This document shows, piece after piece, positions 52,119-59,840 of a stretch of 64,000 nucleotides of DNA (position 1 is its first letter; every line of letters begins with the position of its first letter). The DNA comes from Stenotrophomonas sp046736075 (GTDB taxonomy: Bacteria > Pseudomonadota > Gammaproteobacteria > Xanthomonadales > Xanthomonadaceae), in assembly GCF_046736075.1 (NCBI RefSeq), contig NZ_CP177163.1, forward strand, positions 3,162,001 through 3,226,000. Reading direction: 5' to 3'. The notes under the pieces are model-generated. The model did no database searches. It had not been told where the DNA came from and saw only the letters and a list, made by a program, of their open reading frames with translations. A program made the translations under genes and the position numbers.

Positions 52119-52610
52119 ATGTCCCTCATCGCCACTTTCGACACCACCCAGGGCCCGATCAAGGTCGAGCTGTTCGCCGACAAGGCACCCAAGACCGTCG
52201 CCAACTTCGTGAACCTGGTCAAGAAGGGCTTCTATGACGGCCTGATCTTCCACCGCGTGATTCCCGATTTCATGATCCAGGGCGGCTGCCCGCAGGGTCG
52301 TGGCACCGGCGGCCCGGGCTACAAGTTCGAGGACGAGAAGAACGGCGTGAAGCACCAGATCGGCTCGCTGTCGATGGCCAATGCCGGCCCGAACACCAAC
52401 GGCAGCCAGTTCTTCATCACCCACATCAAGACCGACTGGCTGGACGGCAAGCACACCGTGTTCGGCCAGGTCCTGGAAGGCCAGGCCATCGTTGATTCGG
52501 TCAAGCAGGGCGACGTGATCCATTCGATCACCCTGGAAGGCGACACCGACGCTGTGCTGGCCGCCCAGGCCGACCAGGTCGCCGAGTGGAACAAGATCCT
52601 CTCCGCCTGA
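52119..52610 (+). CDS. ppiB: Cytosolic peptidyl-prolyl cis-trans isomerase B (cyclophilin)
   Basis: A 163-residue cyclophilin without a signal peptide. The core contains FVNLVKKGFYDGLIFHRVIP, FMIQGGCPQGRGTGG, SMANAGPNTNGSQFFI with catalytic-site residues, and DGKHTVFGQV. AAGGA precedes ATG 52119. It is divergent from typA across about 260 bases. Confidence 0.96.
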   Translation: MSLIATFDTTQGPIKVELFADKAPKTVANFVNLVKKGFYDGLIFHRVIPDFMIQGGCPQGRGTGGPGYKFEDEKNGVKHQIGSLSMANAGPNTNGSQFFITHIKTDWLDGKHTVFGQVLEGQAIVDSVKQGDVIHSITLEGDTDAVLAAQADQVAEWNKILSA

Positions 52611-52618
52611 TCCCGTCC

Positions 52619-52647
52619 AACGGCCTCCTCCAACGGGAGGCCGTTTT
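52619..52647 (+). terminator. Rho-independent terminator after ppiB
   Basis: AACGGCCTCC (52619-52628) pairs with GGAGGCCGTT (52636-52645), followed by TT. It starts 8 bases after the stop. Confidence 0.82.
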
Positions 52648-52724
52648 GCATTTCCGGCCGCCCCGCCAGGTCTTTCCCCGCCCGGTGGCCACTCCCACAC
52701 AGCTTCTTAGCAGAGGAAATCCCC

Positions 52725-53711
52725 ATGAAAGCACCTGTTCGTGTTGCCGTGACCGGCGCCGCCGGCCAGATCGGCTACGCCCTGCTGTTCCGCATCGCCT
52801 CCGGCGAAATGCTGGGCAAGGACCAGCCGGTCATCCTGCAGCTGCTCGAGCTGCCGGTCGACAAGGCCCAGGCCGCCCTGCGCGGCGTGATGATGGAACT
52901 GGAAGACTGCGCGTTCCCGCTGCTGGCCGGCATGGTCGGTACCGATGACGCCGAAGTGGCATTCAAGGATGCCGACATCGCCCTGCTGGTCGGCGCGCGT
53001 CCGCGCGGCCCGGGCATGGAGCGCAAGGACCTGCTGCTGGAAAACGCCAAGATCTTCACCGCGCAGGGCGCGGCGCTGAACAAGGTCGCCAGCCGCAACG
53101 TGAAGGTGCTGGTGGTCGGCAACCCGGCCAACACCAATGCCTACATCGCCATGAAGTCGGCGCCGGACCTGAACCCGCGCAACTTCACCGCCATGCTGCG
53201 CCTGGACCACAACCGCGCGCTGAGCCAGCTGTCGTCCAAGCTGGGCAAGTCGGTCGGCGGCATTGAAAAGCTGGTCGTGTGGGGCAACCACAGCCCGACC
53301 ATGTACCCGGACTACCGTTTCGCCACCGCCGACGGCGCCTCCGTGGCCGATGCGATCAACGACCAGGAATGGAACGCCGGTACCTTCATTCCGACCGTGG
53401 GCAAGCGCGGCGCGGCGATCATCGAAGCCCGTGGTTCGTCCTCGGCCGCCTCGGCCGCCAATGCCGCCATCGACCACGTGCGCGACTGGGTCCTGGGCAG
53501 CAACGGCAAGTGGGTGACGATGGGCGTGCCGTCCGACGGCTCCTACGGCATCCCGGAAGGCGTGATCTTCGGCTTCGCGGTGACCACCGAAAACGGTGAG
53601 TACACCCTGGTCAAGGACCTGCCGGTCGACGACTTCAGCCAGAAGTACATCGACAAGACCCTGGCCGAGCTGGAAGAAGAACGCGCCGGCGTCGCCCACC
53701 TGCTGGGTTGA
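52725..53711 (+). CDS. mdh: NAD-dependent malate dehydrogenase
   Basis: A 328-residue TCA-cycle enzyme of the type with VTGAAGQIGYALLFRIASG as nucleotide-binding glycine motif. It shows GARPRGPGMERKDLL with the substrate Arg residues, VGNPANTNAYIA, LDHNRALSQLSSKLG and the catalytic His in VWGNHSPTMYPD. AGAGGAA precedes ATG 52725. Confidence 0.97.
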   Translation: MKAPVRVAVTGAAGQIGYALLFRIASGEMLGKDQPVILQLLELPVDKAQAALRGVMMELEDCAFPLLAGMVGTDDAEVAFKDADIALLVGARPRGPGMERKDLLLENAKIFTAQGAALNKVASRNVKVLVVGNPANTNAYIAMKSAPDLNPRNFTAMLRLDHNRALSQLSSKLGKSVGGIEKLVVWGNHSPTMYPDYRFATADGASVADAINDQEWNAGTFIPTVGKRGAAIIEARGSSSAASAANAAIDHVRDWVLGSNGKWVTMGVPSDGSYGIPEGVIFGFAVTTENGEYTLVKDLPVDDFSQKYIDKTLAELEEERAGVAHLLG

Positions 53712-53733
53712 TCGCGCGCTGCGACTGCATGTG

Positions 53734-53765
53734 AAAAACGCCGGGCTCGCCCGGCGTTTTTTTTT
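53734..53765. terminator. Strong terminator after mdh
   Basis: A five-A run, then CGCCGGG/CCCGGCG around CTCG, then a nine-T run. The symmetrical A/T flanks would allow termination from either direction. It starts 22 bases after the mdh stop. Confidence 0.95.
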
Positions 53766-53823
53766 GCTCTTCGACGCTTGGCGGAGCACCTTCGATCACC
53801 TTCCTCGCGGGCGTTGAGGGCCC

Positions 53824-53921
53824 CGTCGCGGCCGGCAGGCCCCTGTGCAAATGTCCCCCGGCCAACGCCTGGCGGCGACGGCCTCCTCCTTTACTTTGCC
53901 AGGAGCCTGCCGGCCGCGACG
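53824..53921 (+). repeat. Stem-loop element 1 with conserved loop
   Basis: The 17-base arms 53824-53840 and 53905-53921 are perfect reverse complements, and the stem continues inward with CCTG-GCAAA against TTTGC-CAGG. The apical loop holds ATGTCCCCCGGC and CTCCTCCTTTACTT. It lies in the 496-base mdh-prpE gap, which has no gene. Confidence 0.8.
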
Positions 53922-53965
53922 AGGCAAGGGTTGCGGGAAGGAAACGCCGGATATCACGGTGCAAC

Positions 53966-54093
53966 GCCGGTGGGTCGGGTGCGGGGTGGCCTTACCCTTT
54001 CCGGCGAATGTCCCCCGGCGTCGGCCTGCGGCCGCCCCCTCCTCCTTTACTTCGCCTGCAAGGGTAAGGCCACCCCGCACCCGACCCACCGGC
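53966..54093 (+). repeat. Stem-loop element 2 with the same loop but a different stem
   Basis: The 34-base arms 53966-53999 and 54060-54093 are perfectly complementary, extended by GGCGAA/TTCGCC. The stem sequence is unrelated to that of element 1, but the loop again contains ATGTCCCCCGGC, a GCCT-GCGGC core and CTCCTCCTTTACTT. It ends about 115 bases before prpE. Confidence 0.85.
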
Positions 54094-54207
54094 AGCCGCG
54101 TCCGGTTCAAGCCGCGCGCGATCGCGCTCCGTACGACCAAGGTCGGACAGTTCAGTAGCCGCCATCGGACTATGCTCGATCCCATGACTTTGTCTGGGAG
54201 GGCTGTC

Positions 54208-56082
54208 ATGCGTTACGAAGCGATGTACCGACGTTCCATCGATGAACCCGAGGCGTTCTGGGCCGAGGAGGCGCAACGCATCTACTGGCATAAAGCGCCG
54301 GAACAGATCCTGGACTACAGCAACCCGCCGTTCCGGCGCTGGTTCGTGGGCGGTGAAACCAACCTCTGCTACAACGCGGTGGACCGCCACTTGGTCGAGC
54401 GGCCGGACCAGCTGGCGCTGGTGACCATCTCGACCGAAACCGACGTCACCCGCGAGATCACCTACCGCGAGCTGTACCGCGAAGTGAATGCCTTCGCGGC
54501 GGTGCTGCAGCGCCTGGATGTGCAGCGTGGCGATCGCGTGGTGATCTACATGCCGAACATGGCCGAAGCCGTGTTCGCGATGCTGGCCTGCGCGCGCATC
54601 GGTGCGATCCACTCGGTGGTGTTCGGCGGCTTCGCCGCGCACAACCTGGCGTTGCGCATCGACGATGCCGAACCCAAGCTGCTGATCGCCGCCGATGCCG
54701 GCAAGCGCGGCGGCAAAGTGATTCCGTACAAGGCGATGGTCGATGCCGCCTGCGCCGAAGCGCAGTCGCCGCCGCCGCATGTGCTGATCGTCTCGCGCGG
54801 GCTGGACCCGGCCGAGCCGAAGGTGCCGGGCCGCGACGTCGATTACGCCACCCTGCGCGCCGAGGTCGGCGACCAGGACGTGCCGGTGGTGTGGCTGGAA
54901 TCCAGCGAACCGAGCTACCTGCTGTACACCTCCGGCACCACCGGCAAGCCCAAGGGCGTGCAGCGTGATGTGGGCGGCTACGCGGTGGCGATGGCGCAGT
55001 CGATGGAAACCGTATTCGACTGCAAGCCGGGCCAGGTGATGTTCTCCACCTCCGATGTGGGGTGGGCGGTGGGGCATTCCTACAATGTGTATGGGCCGTT
55101 GATCGGTGGTTGCACCTCGCTGCTCTACGAAGGGCTGCCAACCCACCCCGATCCGGGTATCTGGTGGGCGCTGTGCGAACAGTACGGCGTGCGCACGCTG
55201 TTCTCTTCCCCCACCGCCATCCGTGTGCTGAAGAAGCATGACGTGGACTTCATCCGCCGCCACGACCTGTCCGCGCTGCAGTACGTGTTCCTGGCCGGTG
55301 AACCGCTGGACGAGCCCACCGCGCACTGGATCAACGACGCGCTCGGCAAGCCGATCATCGACAACTACTGGCAGACCGAAACCGGCTGGCCGGCGCTGAC
55401 GCTGCTGCCCGGCGTGGACATGAAACCGGTGCGTTTCGGCTCGCCGGGGTTCCCCAATCTTGGCTACCGGATGAAGGTGATCGACGAGAACACCGGCGAG
55501 GAAGTGGCGGCCGGGCAGAAGGGCGTGCTGGTGATGACCCCGCCGCTGCCACCGGGCTGCATGACCACGGTGTGGAAGGACGACGACCGCTTCATCCAGA
55601 GCTACTTCAGCCACTTCAAGGAACTGCTGTACAGCTCGCTGGACTGGGCGATCCGCGACGAGGATGGCTACACCTTCATCCTCGGCCGCACCGACGATGT
55701 GATCAACGTGGCCGGGCACCGCCTGGGCACGCGTGAAATCGAGGAGTGCATCGCCGGGCACCCGCTGGTGGCCGAAGCGGCGGTGATCGGCGTCAAGGAC
55801 GAACTCAAGGGGCAGGTGCCGCTGGTGTTCGTCACCCTCAAGCAGGCCACCGCCGAACCGGCGGCGGTGATCGCCGAGATGATGCAGCGTGTGGCCCAGT
55901 CGCTGGGGGCGGTGGCACGGCCGGCGCACGTCCACATCGTCAACGCGTTGCCGAAGACGCGCTCGGGCAAGCTGCTGCGCCGCTCGCTGCAGGCGCTGGC
56001 CGAGGAGCGCGATCCGGGTGATCTGTCGACCCTGGATGATCCGGGCGCGCTGGATGAGATCCGGCGCGCGCTGGGGCGGTAA
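54208..56082 (+). CDS. prpE: Propionate--CoA ligase
   Basis: A 624-residue acyl-CoA synthetase of the PrpE type that activates propionate (and probably acetate) through an acyl-AMP intermediate. It opens YRRSIDEPEAFWAEEAQRI and SNPPFRRWFVGGETNLCYNA, as in PrpE. Core motifs are YTSGTTGKPKGVQRDVGGY, DNYWQTETGWP, GRTDDVINVAGHRLGTREIE and the C-terminal KTRSGKLLRR with the Lys that is acetyl-regulated in the family. GGGAGG precedes ATG 54208. No prpBCD genes are beside it. Confidence 0.92.
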   Translation: MRYEAMYRRSIDEPEAFWAEEAQRIYWHKAPEQILDYSNPPFRRWFVGGETNLCYNAVDRHLVERPDQLALVTISTETDVTREITYRELYREVNAFAAVLQRLDVQRGDRVVIYMPNMAEAVFAMLACARIGAIHSVVFGGFAAHNLALRIDDAEPKLLIAADAGKRGGKVIPYKAMVDAACAEAQSPPPHVLIVSRGLDPAEPKVPGRDVDYATLRAEVGDQDVPVVWLESSEPSYLLYTSGTTGKPKGVQRDVGGYAVAMAQSMETVFDCKPGQVMFSTSDVGWAVGHSYNVYGPLIGGCTSLLYEGLPTHPDPGIWWALCEQYGVRTLFSSPTAIRVLKKHDVDFIRRHDLSALQYVFLAGEPLDEPTAHWINDALGKPIIDNYWQTETGWPALTLLPGVDMKPVRFGSPGFPNLGYRMKVIDENTGEEVAAGQKGVLVMTPPLPPGCMTTVWKDDDRFIQSYFSHFKELLYSSLDWAIRDEDGYTFILGRTDDVINVAGHRLGTREIEECIAGHPLVAEAAVIGVKDELKGQVPLVFVTLKQATAEPAAVIAEMMQRVAQSLGAVARPAHVHIVNALPKTRSGKLLRRSLQALAEERDPGDLSTLDDPGALDEIRRALGR

Positions 56083-57436
56083 GGGAATTCGGCGCAAAGT
56101 GATTGCAGTGACTGTCGCGCGGGTGATGCGCAGACACTCACCCGTACGAGTCGTACCCTGAATCCTGGGTGCGGCTCGCACGGTGCAATCGTTGCATCAA
56201 TTCCCATTGGATGATCGCGAGATTGAGGATGCCGTTAATCAACCCGGGCTTCAGTGTAAAGCGCCGGATAGAAGCTGGTGCTTTACAACTCTTTACTCAA
56301 AACAGCGGCGCAACGATGCAGCTGGCGACTACGCAAAGCACGTAATCCAGAAAGTGCCTGCCGGCTCCAGTCGATGGAACTTGCCGCTGCGCGTTCAGAG
56401 TAGTCGACCATGACGATCCGTAGTCCGGCACCATTGACCCCGGCGGCGGCAAGACGCAGCGTCAGTCTCCATGATCAGGGGCATGCGTTTCACTCGGAAA
56501 GCGATGTATGCAACCGCCGCTGTCAACGCCTTTGCGAAGATCGCGCCGTGTTCGCCGCCAACCGCTACCGTGGCGATCAATATGACGAAGATGCAGCTCT
56601 CCGCCCTTCTGCTCGTCAACTGCAGAGTAGCGCGCCAAGGCTCATTGAACTGCTCTCAGGCATGACGTTGCTTCTTCCGCGTTGGCCGTGACGCGCTTCA
56701 ACTCTCACCTTGCCGTCGGGCAGTGGAAGATCGTTCCGAAACCTCGATGACGCCAGCGGGAGATTTCCCGCTTTGCATGTGCACGGCATGGCTGAAGTCA
56801 CTGGCCTTACTACTCACTTGCGAGCCGTCACTGCTTCCAGCCTATAGAAATTCATGTCCCTCTTGCGACTGCGTCTTCCCGATGCACAGGGGTAGCTATT
56901 CTGTATCAGGCGAATGCCCTGATCTCATGTTCTGAAATATTGATTCATTCGCTTCGCGCGACATCTGGCGGCATGTTGCTCTTGCGGACGGCAGTGCAGT
57001 GATGCAAGCAAAATGTAGTCGAAAACTCACGCGATTGCGGCACAGAGCCGATTCAGGAGGATTGAGGGGAAAGGCCTTTTCTGCACTCATGGTGCAGCCT
57101 CCAATTGATATGCCGCTCCCCTTCCATGCGTTTCAAATGCTTACCTGGCGTTTGATTCGATGGAATCTATCAGGTGGTATGGGGCGGCTGCCAGCGCTTG
57201 ATAACTACTTCTTTGATAACTGCGTCAAAGTTCGAGTCAACTGTCGTGCTTGGCTCTTGATTGAGGTATCTGTCAGGCATAAAACAGATGCATGTATTGC
57301 TTGTTTGCTGAGTTATCGAGTCGCTCGTCGGCCAGTCCAGTGTCATGCTCGGTCCCTATGCATTCGCTCAGATCAGCAAGTTTATGGAATACAGGCGTCG
57401 GCCGGTATGGATGCATAAGAAGGGGGGGGCGAGGAA
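56083..57436 (+). other. 1.35-kb stretch without a recognisable gene
   Basis: All frames are broken into short pieces and none shows a family I recognise. The longest, 56999-57418 (139 codons, GTG start), has no good ribosome-binding site, a basic Cys-rich composition and no domain. A hydrophobic minus-strand piece (about 56395-56619) is also unsupported. GC content is visibly lower than in prpE. It may be decayed foreign DNA plus the control region of the following operon. No insertion sequence ends or tRNA were seen. Confidence 0.5.
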
Positions 57437-58576
57437 ATGGTAAAAAACCTGGGACTCTCATTCAACAAGCTGCACGGTGGCGACGATCGGCCGCGTCGCC
57501 GATCAGTTGGGCAGGAGTCAAAGCTCGTACTCATCCATACGATCAATCAAGACTTTCATGCGGCAGTTTGCGGGCATGCTCTGGAAAATCGCGGACATCG
57601 TGTGGTTCGATGGCTCGGGGAGGATTACCCAGGTTCGGCTAGCTCAAGTTTGCATTTTTCTGAAGGCGAACGGCTCGATGTTCTTCATACCCGGCATGGA
57701 GCGGTTTCCTCCGGCGAGATTGACGTGGTCTGGTATCGCAGGCGAAGGGCGGCGCTTGCACCCGACTATCTTGATGCCGATGACATGGGCTTTGCCGAAA
57801 ATGAGCTGAGAGCAGCAGAAAGCGCACATGCAGATGGATTTGAGAGGGCTTTCTGGATCAACCGGAGAGCGGCGGCCAGCATTAGTGACATCAAGCCGAA
57901 TCAGCTTCGTGCGGCGCAGGACTCTGGCCTCGAGATTCCGCCCACATTGATCAGTAATGATCCTTGCGAAATTCGAGACTTCATCGGTCGGCACAGTTCC
58001 ACGATCTACAAGCCTCTTACCGGGCACATTTGGGGTGATGACGGGTGCGTCAGGAAGACGTATACGGCCGCAGTTACATTGCAGGATTTACCTGAGGATC
58101 GTTACCTCAGAGCTACCCCTGGAATATTCCAGAGAAAGATGGATAAGGCATTTGAGGTTCGTGCGCAGTTCTTTGGATCTGTCTGTTTAGCGGTGCGAAT
58201 TGAATCGAACTCACTTCGTGGCGGAGACGTGGATTGGAGGCTTGATCAGAGATCCATAACCCGGTGCGCTCCAATCGATGTTCCACTTTCGATACAGGAT
58301 GCATGTCGAAAGCTGATGGGGAAGTTGGGTCTTGTAAGCGGGGGGGTCGACTTCATCGTTTCGCCCGACGGGAACTGGTGTTTCCTGGAGATAAATGAAG
58401 CAGGTCAGTTTCTTTTCATTGAGTCATGGTGTGAAGAATTGAAGGTTCTCGAAGCTTTTTGTCAGTTCGTTGAGTCGGGTGAAGTTGATCTCGGTAATGT
58501 GCAAAGTTCGCAGCATATCGGCCTTGAACAGGCGATTCAATCTGCGCGGGTGAGTGGTCTGCTGCGTGCCCAATGA
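57437..58576 (+). CDS. ATP-grasp graspetide synthetase (RiPP macrocyclase)
   Basis: A 379-residue ATP-grasp ligase resembling the MvdC/MvdD group, which joins Thr/Ser or Lys side chains to Asp/Glu of a precursor through acyl phosphate. A pre-ATP-grasp region (about 29-130) carries LVLIHTINQDFHAA and the typical VVWYRRR at 97-103. INRRAAASISDIKPNQLRAA lies at 141-160, the nucleotide-binding Lys192 is in IYKPL, Glu240 and Arg242 are in FEVRAQFFG, DWR is at 266-268, and metal ligands are in VDFIV (Asp305) and FLEINEAGQF (Glu318, Asn320). It has about 29 extra N-terminal residues. The likely substrate gene is 120 bases downstream. A G8 tract sits just before the ATG. Confidence 0.88.
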   Translation: MVKNLGLSFNKLHGGDDRPRRRSVGQESKLVLIHTINQDFHAAVCGHALENRGHRVVRWLGEDYPGSASSSLHFSEGERLDVLHTRHGAVSSGEIDVVWYRRRRAALAPDYLDADDMGFAENELRAAESAHADGFERAFWINRRAAASISDIKPNQLRAAQDSGLEIPPTLISNDPCEIRDFIGRHSSTIYKPLTGHIWGDDGCVRKTYTAAVTLQDLPEDRYLRATPGIFQRKMDKAFEVRAQFFGSVCLAVRIESNSLRGGDVDWRLDQRSITRCAPIDVPLSIQDACRKLMGKLGLVSGGVDFIVSPDGNWCFLEINEAGQFLFIESWCEELKVLEAFCQFVESGEVDLGNVQSSQHIGLEQAIQSARVSGLLRAQ

Positions 58577-58663
58577 TACTCGAGCCGGTGTGCACTGCCG
58601 GGAGATGTGGCAGTCGTGATGGCTGCCTAACAGCCGCCGAATCCTGAAGATCTCGGCATTCAA

Positions 58664-58682
58664 GGGATGCATTCGGCATCCC
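58664..58682 (+). other. Hairpin directly before the precursor ribosome-binding site
   Basis: GGGATGC (58664-58670) pairs with GCATCCC (58676-58682), 2 bases before AAGGAG (58685-58690). It could protect a processed precursor mRNA or tune its translation relative to the enzyme gene. Confidence 0.5.
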
Positions 58683-58696
58683 ACAAGGAGAAGTGC

Positions 58697-58894
58697 ATGT
58701 CCAGCAATTCTAAAAGTACCGCCGCGACCGCTAGCAGTGGTCGTGTCCTCGGGCGACTTCTGTCTCGGGAGGAAGTGCAGCAAATTGGCGGTGGGCACGG
58801 GAATTCCGACACTCAGCCCACAGACCCTTGGGTTGACGATGGTACTTGTACGCCGGAGCGCGACAATGGCTCGGATCGAGCTGTCGCTGGGTAA
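58697..58894 (+). CDS. Graspetide precursor peptide with double-glycine leader
   Basis: A 65-residue peptide. Residues 1-33 form a leader with LS at 22-23, Glu26, Val27, Ile30 and Gly32-Gly33, fitting the C39 consensus LSxxELxxIxGG and predicting cleavage after Gly33. The 32-residue core is acidic: it starts HGNSDTQPTDPWVDDG and continues TCTPERDNGSDRAVAG. Six Ser/Thr and seven Asp/Glu are available for ester links, with one Cys and no Lys. The TDPWVDD segment is a T-x4-DD pattern. The start at 58697 follows AAGGAG; an upstream ATG at 58667 has no such site. Precursor identity is inferred from leader, core and neighbours. Confidence 0.85.
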   Translation: MSSNSKSTAATASSGRVLGRLLSREEVQQIGGGHGNSDTQPTDPWVDDGTCTPERDNGSDRAVAG

Positions 58895-59024
58895 TCATCC
58901 CTTCATGACAGATGGGATGGGTGCCGTGCGTAGCTTTAGATCTCGTGGTTGAACGTACTTGGACCCTGGCGGCATAGCGCGATGCGTGTCGCCAGGGTTG
59001 TCAGTCGCTTGGGGAGGAAAGCGT

Positions 59025-59747
59025 ATGAGGGCTGATCGCGAATGGTTGGTTTTTGCGCTGTATCTAATCCTTTTGACTGTGACTTGGGCATCATCCGCCG
59101 AGGATGCTGGCTCCTCTGGCGCAGATGTATACATAGAGTTTCTGTGGTCAAAGCCTGAAGCGGGTGCGCTCGCACGTCAGGAGACTCGTTCATTTGTACT
59201 TGGGAAGAAGTTCAATCACCAAGTTTGCGTGGCCGTACTCAGATCGGAAACCCCGCGTCAGTCGATGGTCTTGGAGGCCGTCGATAGCAGAGGGGAGGTG
59301 GTGTCTCGCCAGTCGGATGAAAGCTACAGCGGCAAGAAGCGCTGCTATGCCGCCCGTCTCCCCAGTTGGGGGGTGCCAGGTACATGGTCATATAGGGTGT
59401 ATCTCGATGGTGAATCTACGTTTACGGCCAGCAGGTCTGTAGAGGTAGCCATGAGTCTGAAGGCTGCAAAGTTCAATCAGCCTTCTCCAGTGCCTTATGT
59501 GTTGGGCCGGCCCAACTATCCAGAAGAAGCGTCGCCGCAGAGGTTTGTAGGTCGATTGGTATGGGTAATGACGGTGGATGCCGGCGGAAAGGTAACGCAT
59601 GTGGAGATCGAGGCCGCAGAGGGTATTGGAGAAGAGATGAAGGAGCGAGCATTGGCTGCCGGATATATATCAAGATTCCCGGTGGATTCCCGGCGGCCTG
59701 ATGCCGGTATCAAGTACAGGCGAGCCATGAACTTTCGTCCGGATTAG
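59025..59747 (+). CDS. Exported protein with C-terminal TonB-like domain
   Basis: A 240-residue protein whose residues 1-24 (WLVFALYLILLTVTWASS) look like a signal peptide or single membrane anchor. The middle is beta-rich and unassigned, with two Cys (CVAVL and KKRCYAA). The last ~85 residues resemble the TonB C-terminal domain: PNYPEEASPQRFVGRLVWVM, VDAGGKVTHVEIEAA and MKERALAAG. There is no Pro/Lys-rich spacer, so it is not a normal TonB. GGAGG precedes ATG 59025. Its place inside the RiPP operon suggests a periplasmic role in export or immunity, but that is a guess. Confidence 0.65.
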   Translation: MRADREWLVFALYLILLTVTWASSAEDAGSSGADVYIEFLWSKPEAGALARQETRSFVLGKKFNHQVCVAVLRSETPRQSMVLEAVDSRGEVVSRQSDESYSGKKRCYAARLPSWGVPGTWSYRVYLDGESTFTASRSVEVAMSLKAAKFNQPSPVPYVLGRPNYPEEASPQRFVGRLVWVMTVDAGGKVTHVEIEAAEGIGEEMKERALAAGYISRFPVDSRRPDAGIKYRRAMNFRPD

Positions 59748-59840
59748 TTGATCCTCTGTGGCGGCCTGTGCGCAGATTTTGTTTGAGTTCTCGTAGAAGC
59801 AGTCACAGGATTTATTGAATTTTTCATAGGTCGCTATTCA

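Noticed and set aside
56183..56691. Possible transposase or membrane gene remnants after prpE
   Set aside because: No frame shows a DDE motif, terminal inverted repeats or a coherent membrane topology, so no named element is claimed.
56999..57418. 139-codon open frame before the ATP-grasp gene
   Set aside because: GTG start without a ribosome-binding site, Cys/Arg/Leu-rich random-looking composition and no domain; left within the unassigned region.
58667..58696. Earlier start for the RiPP precursor
   Set aside because: That ATG lies in the hairpin loop region and lacks a ribosome-binding site, whereas 58697 has AAGGAG at ideal spacing.
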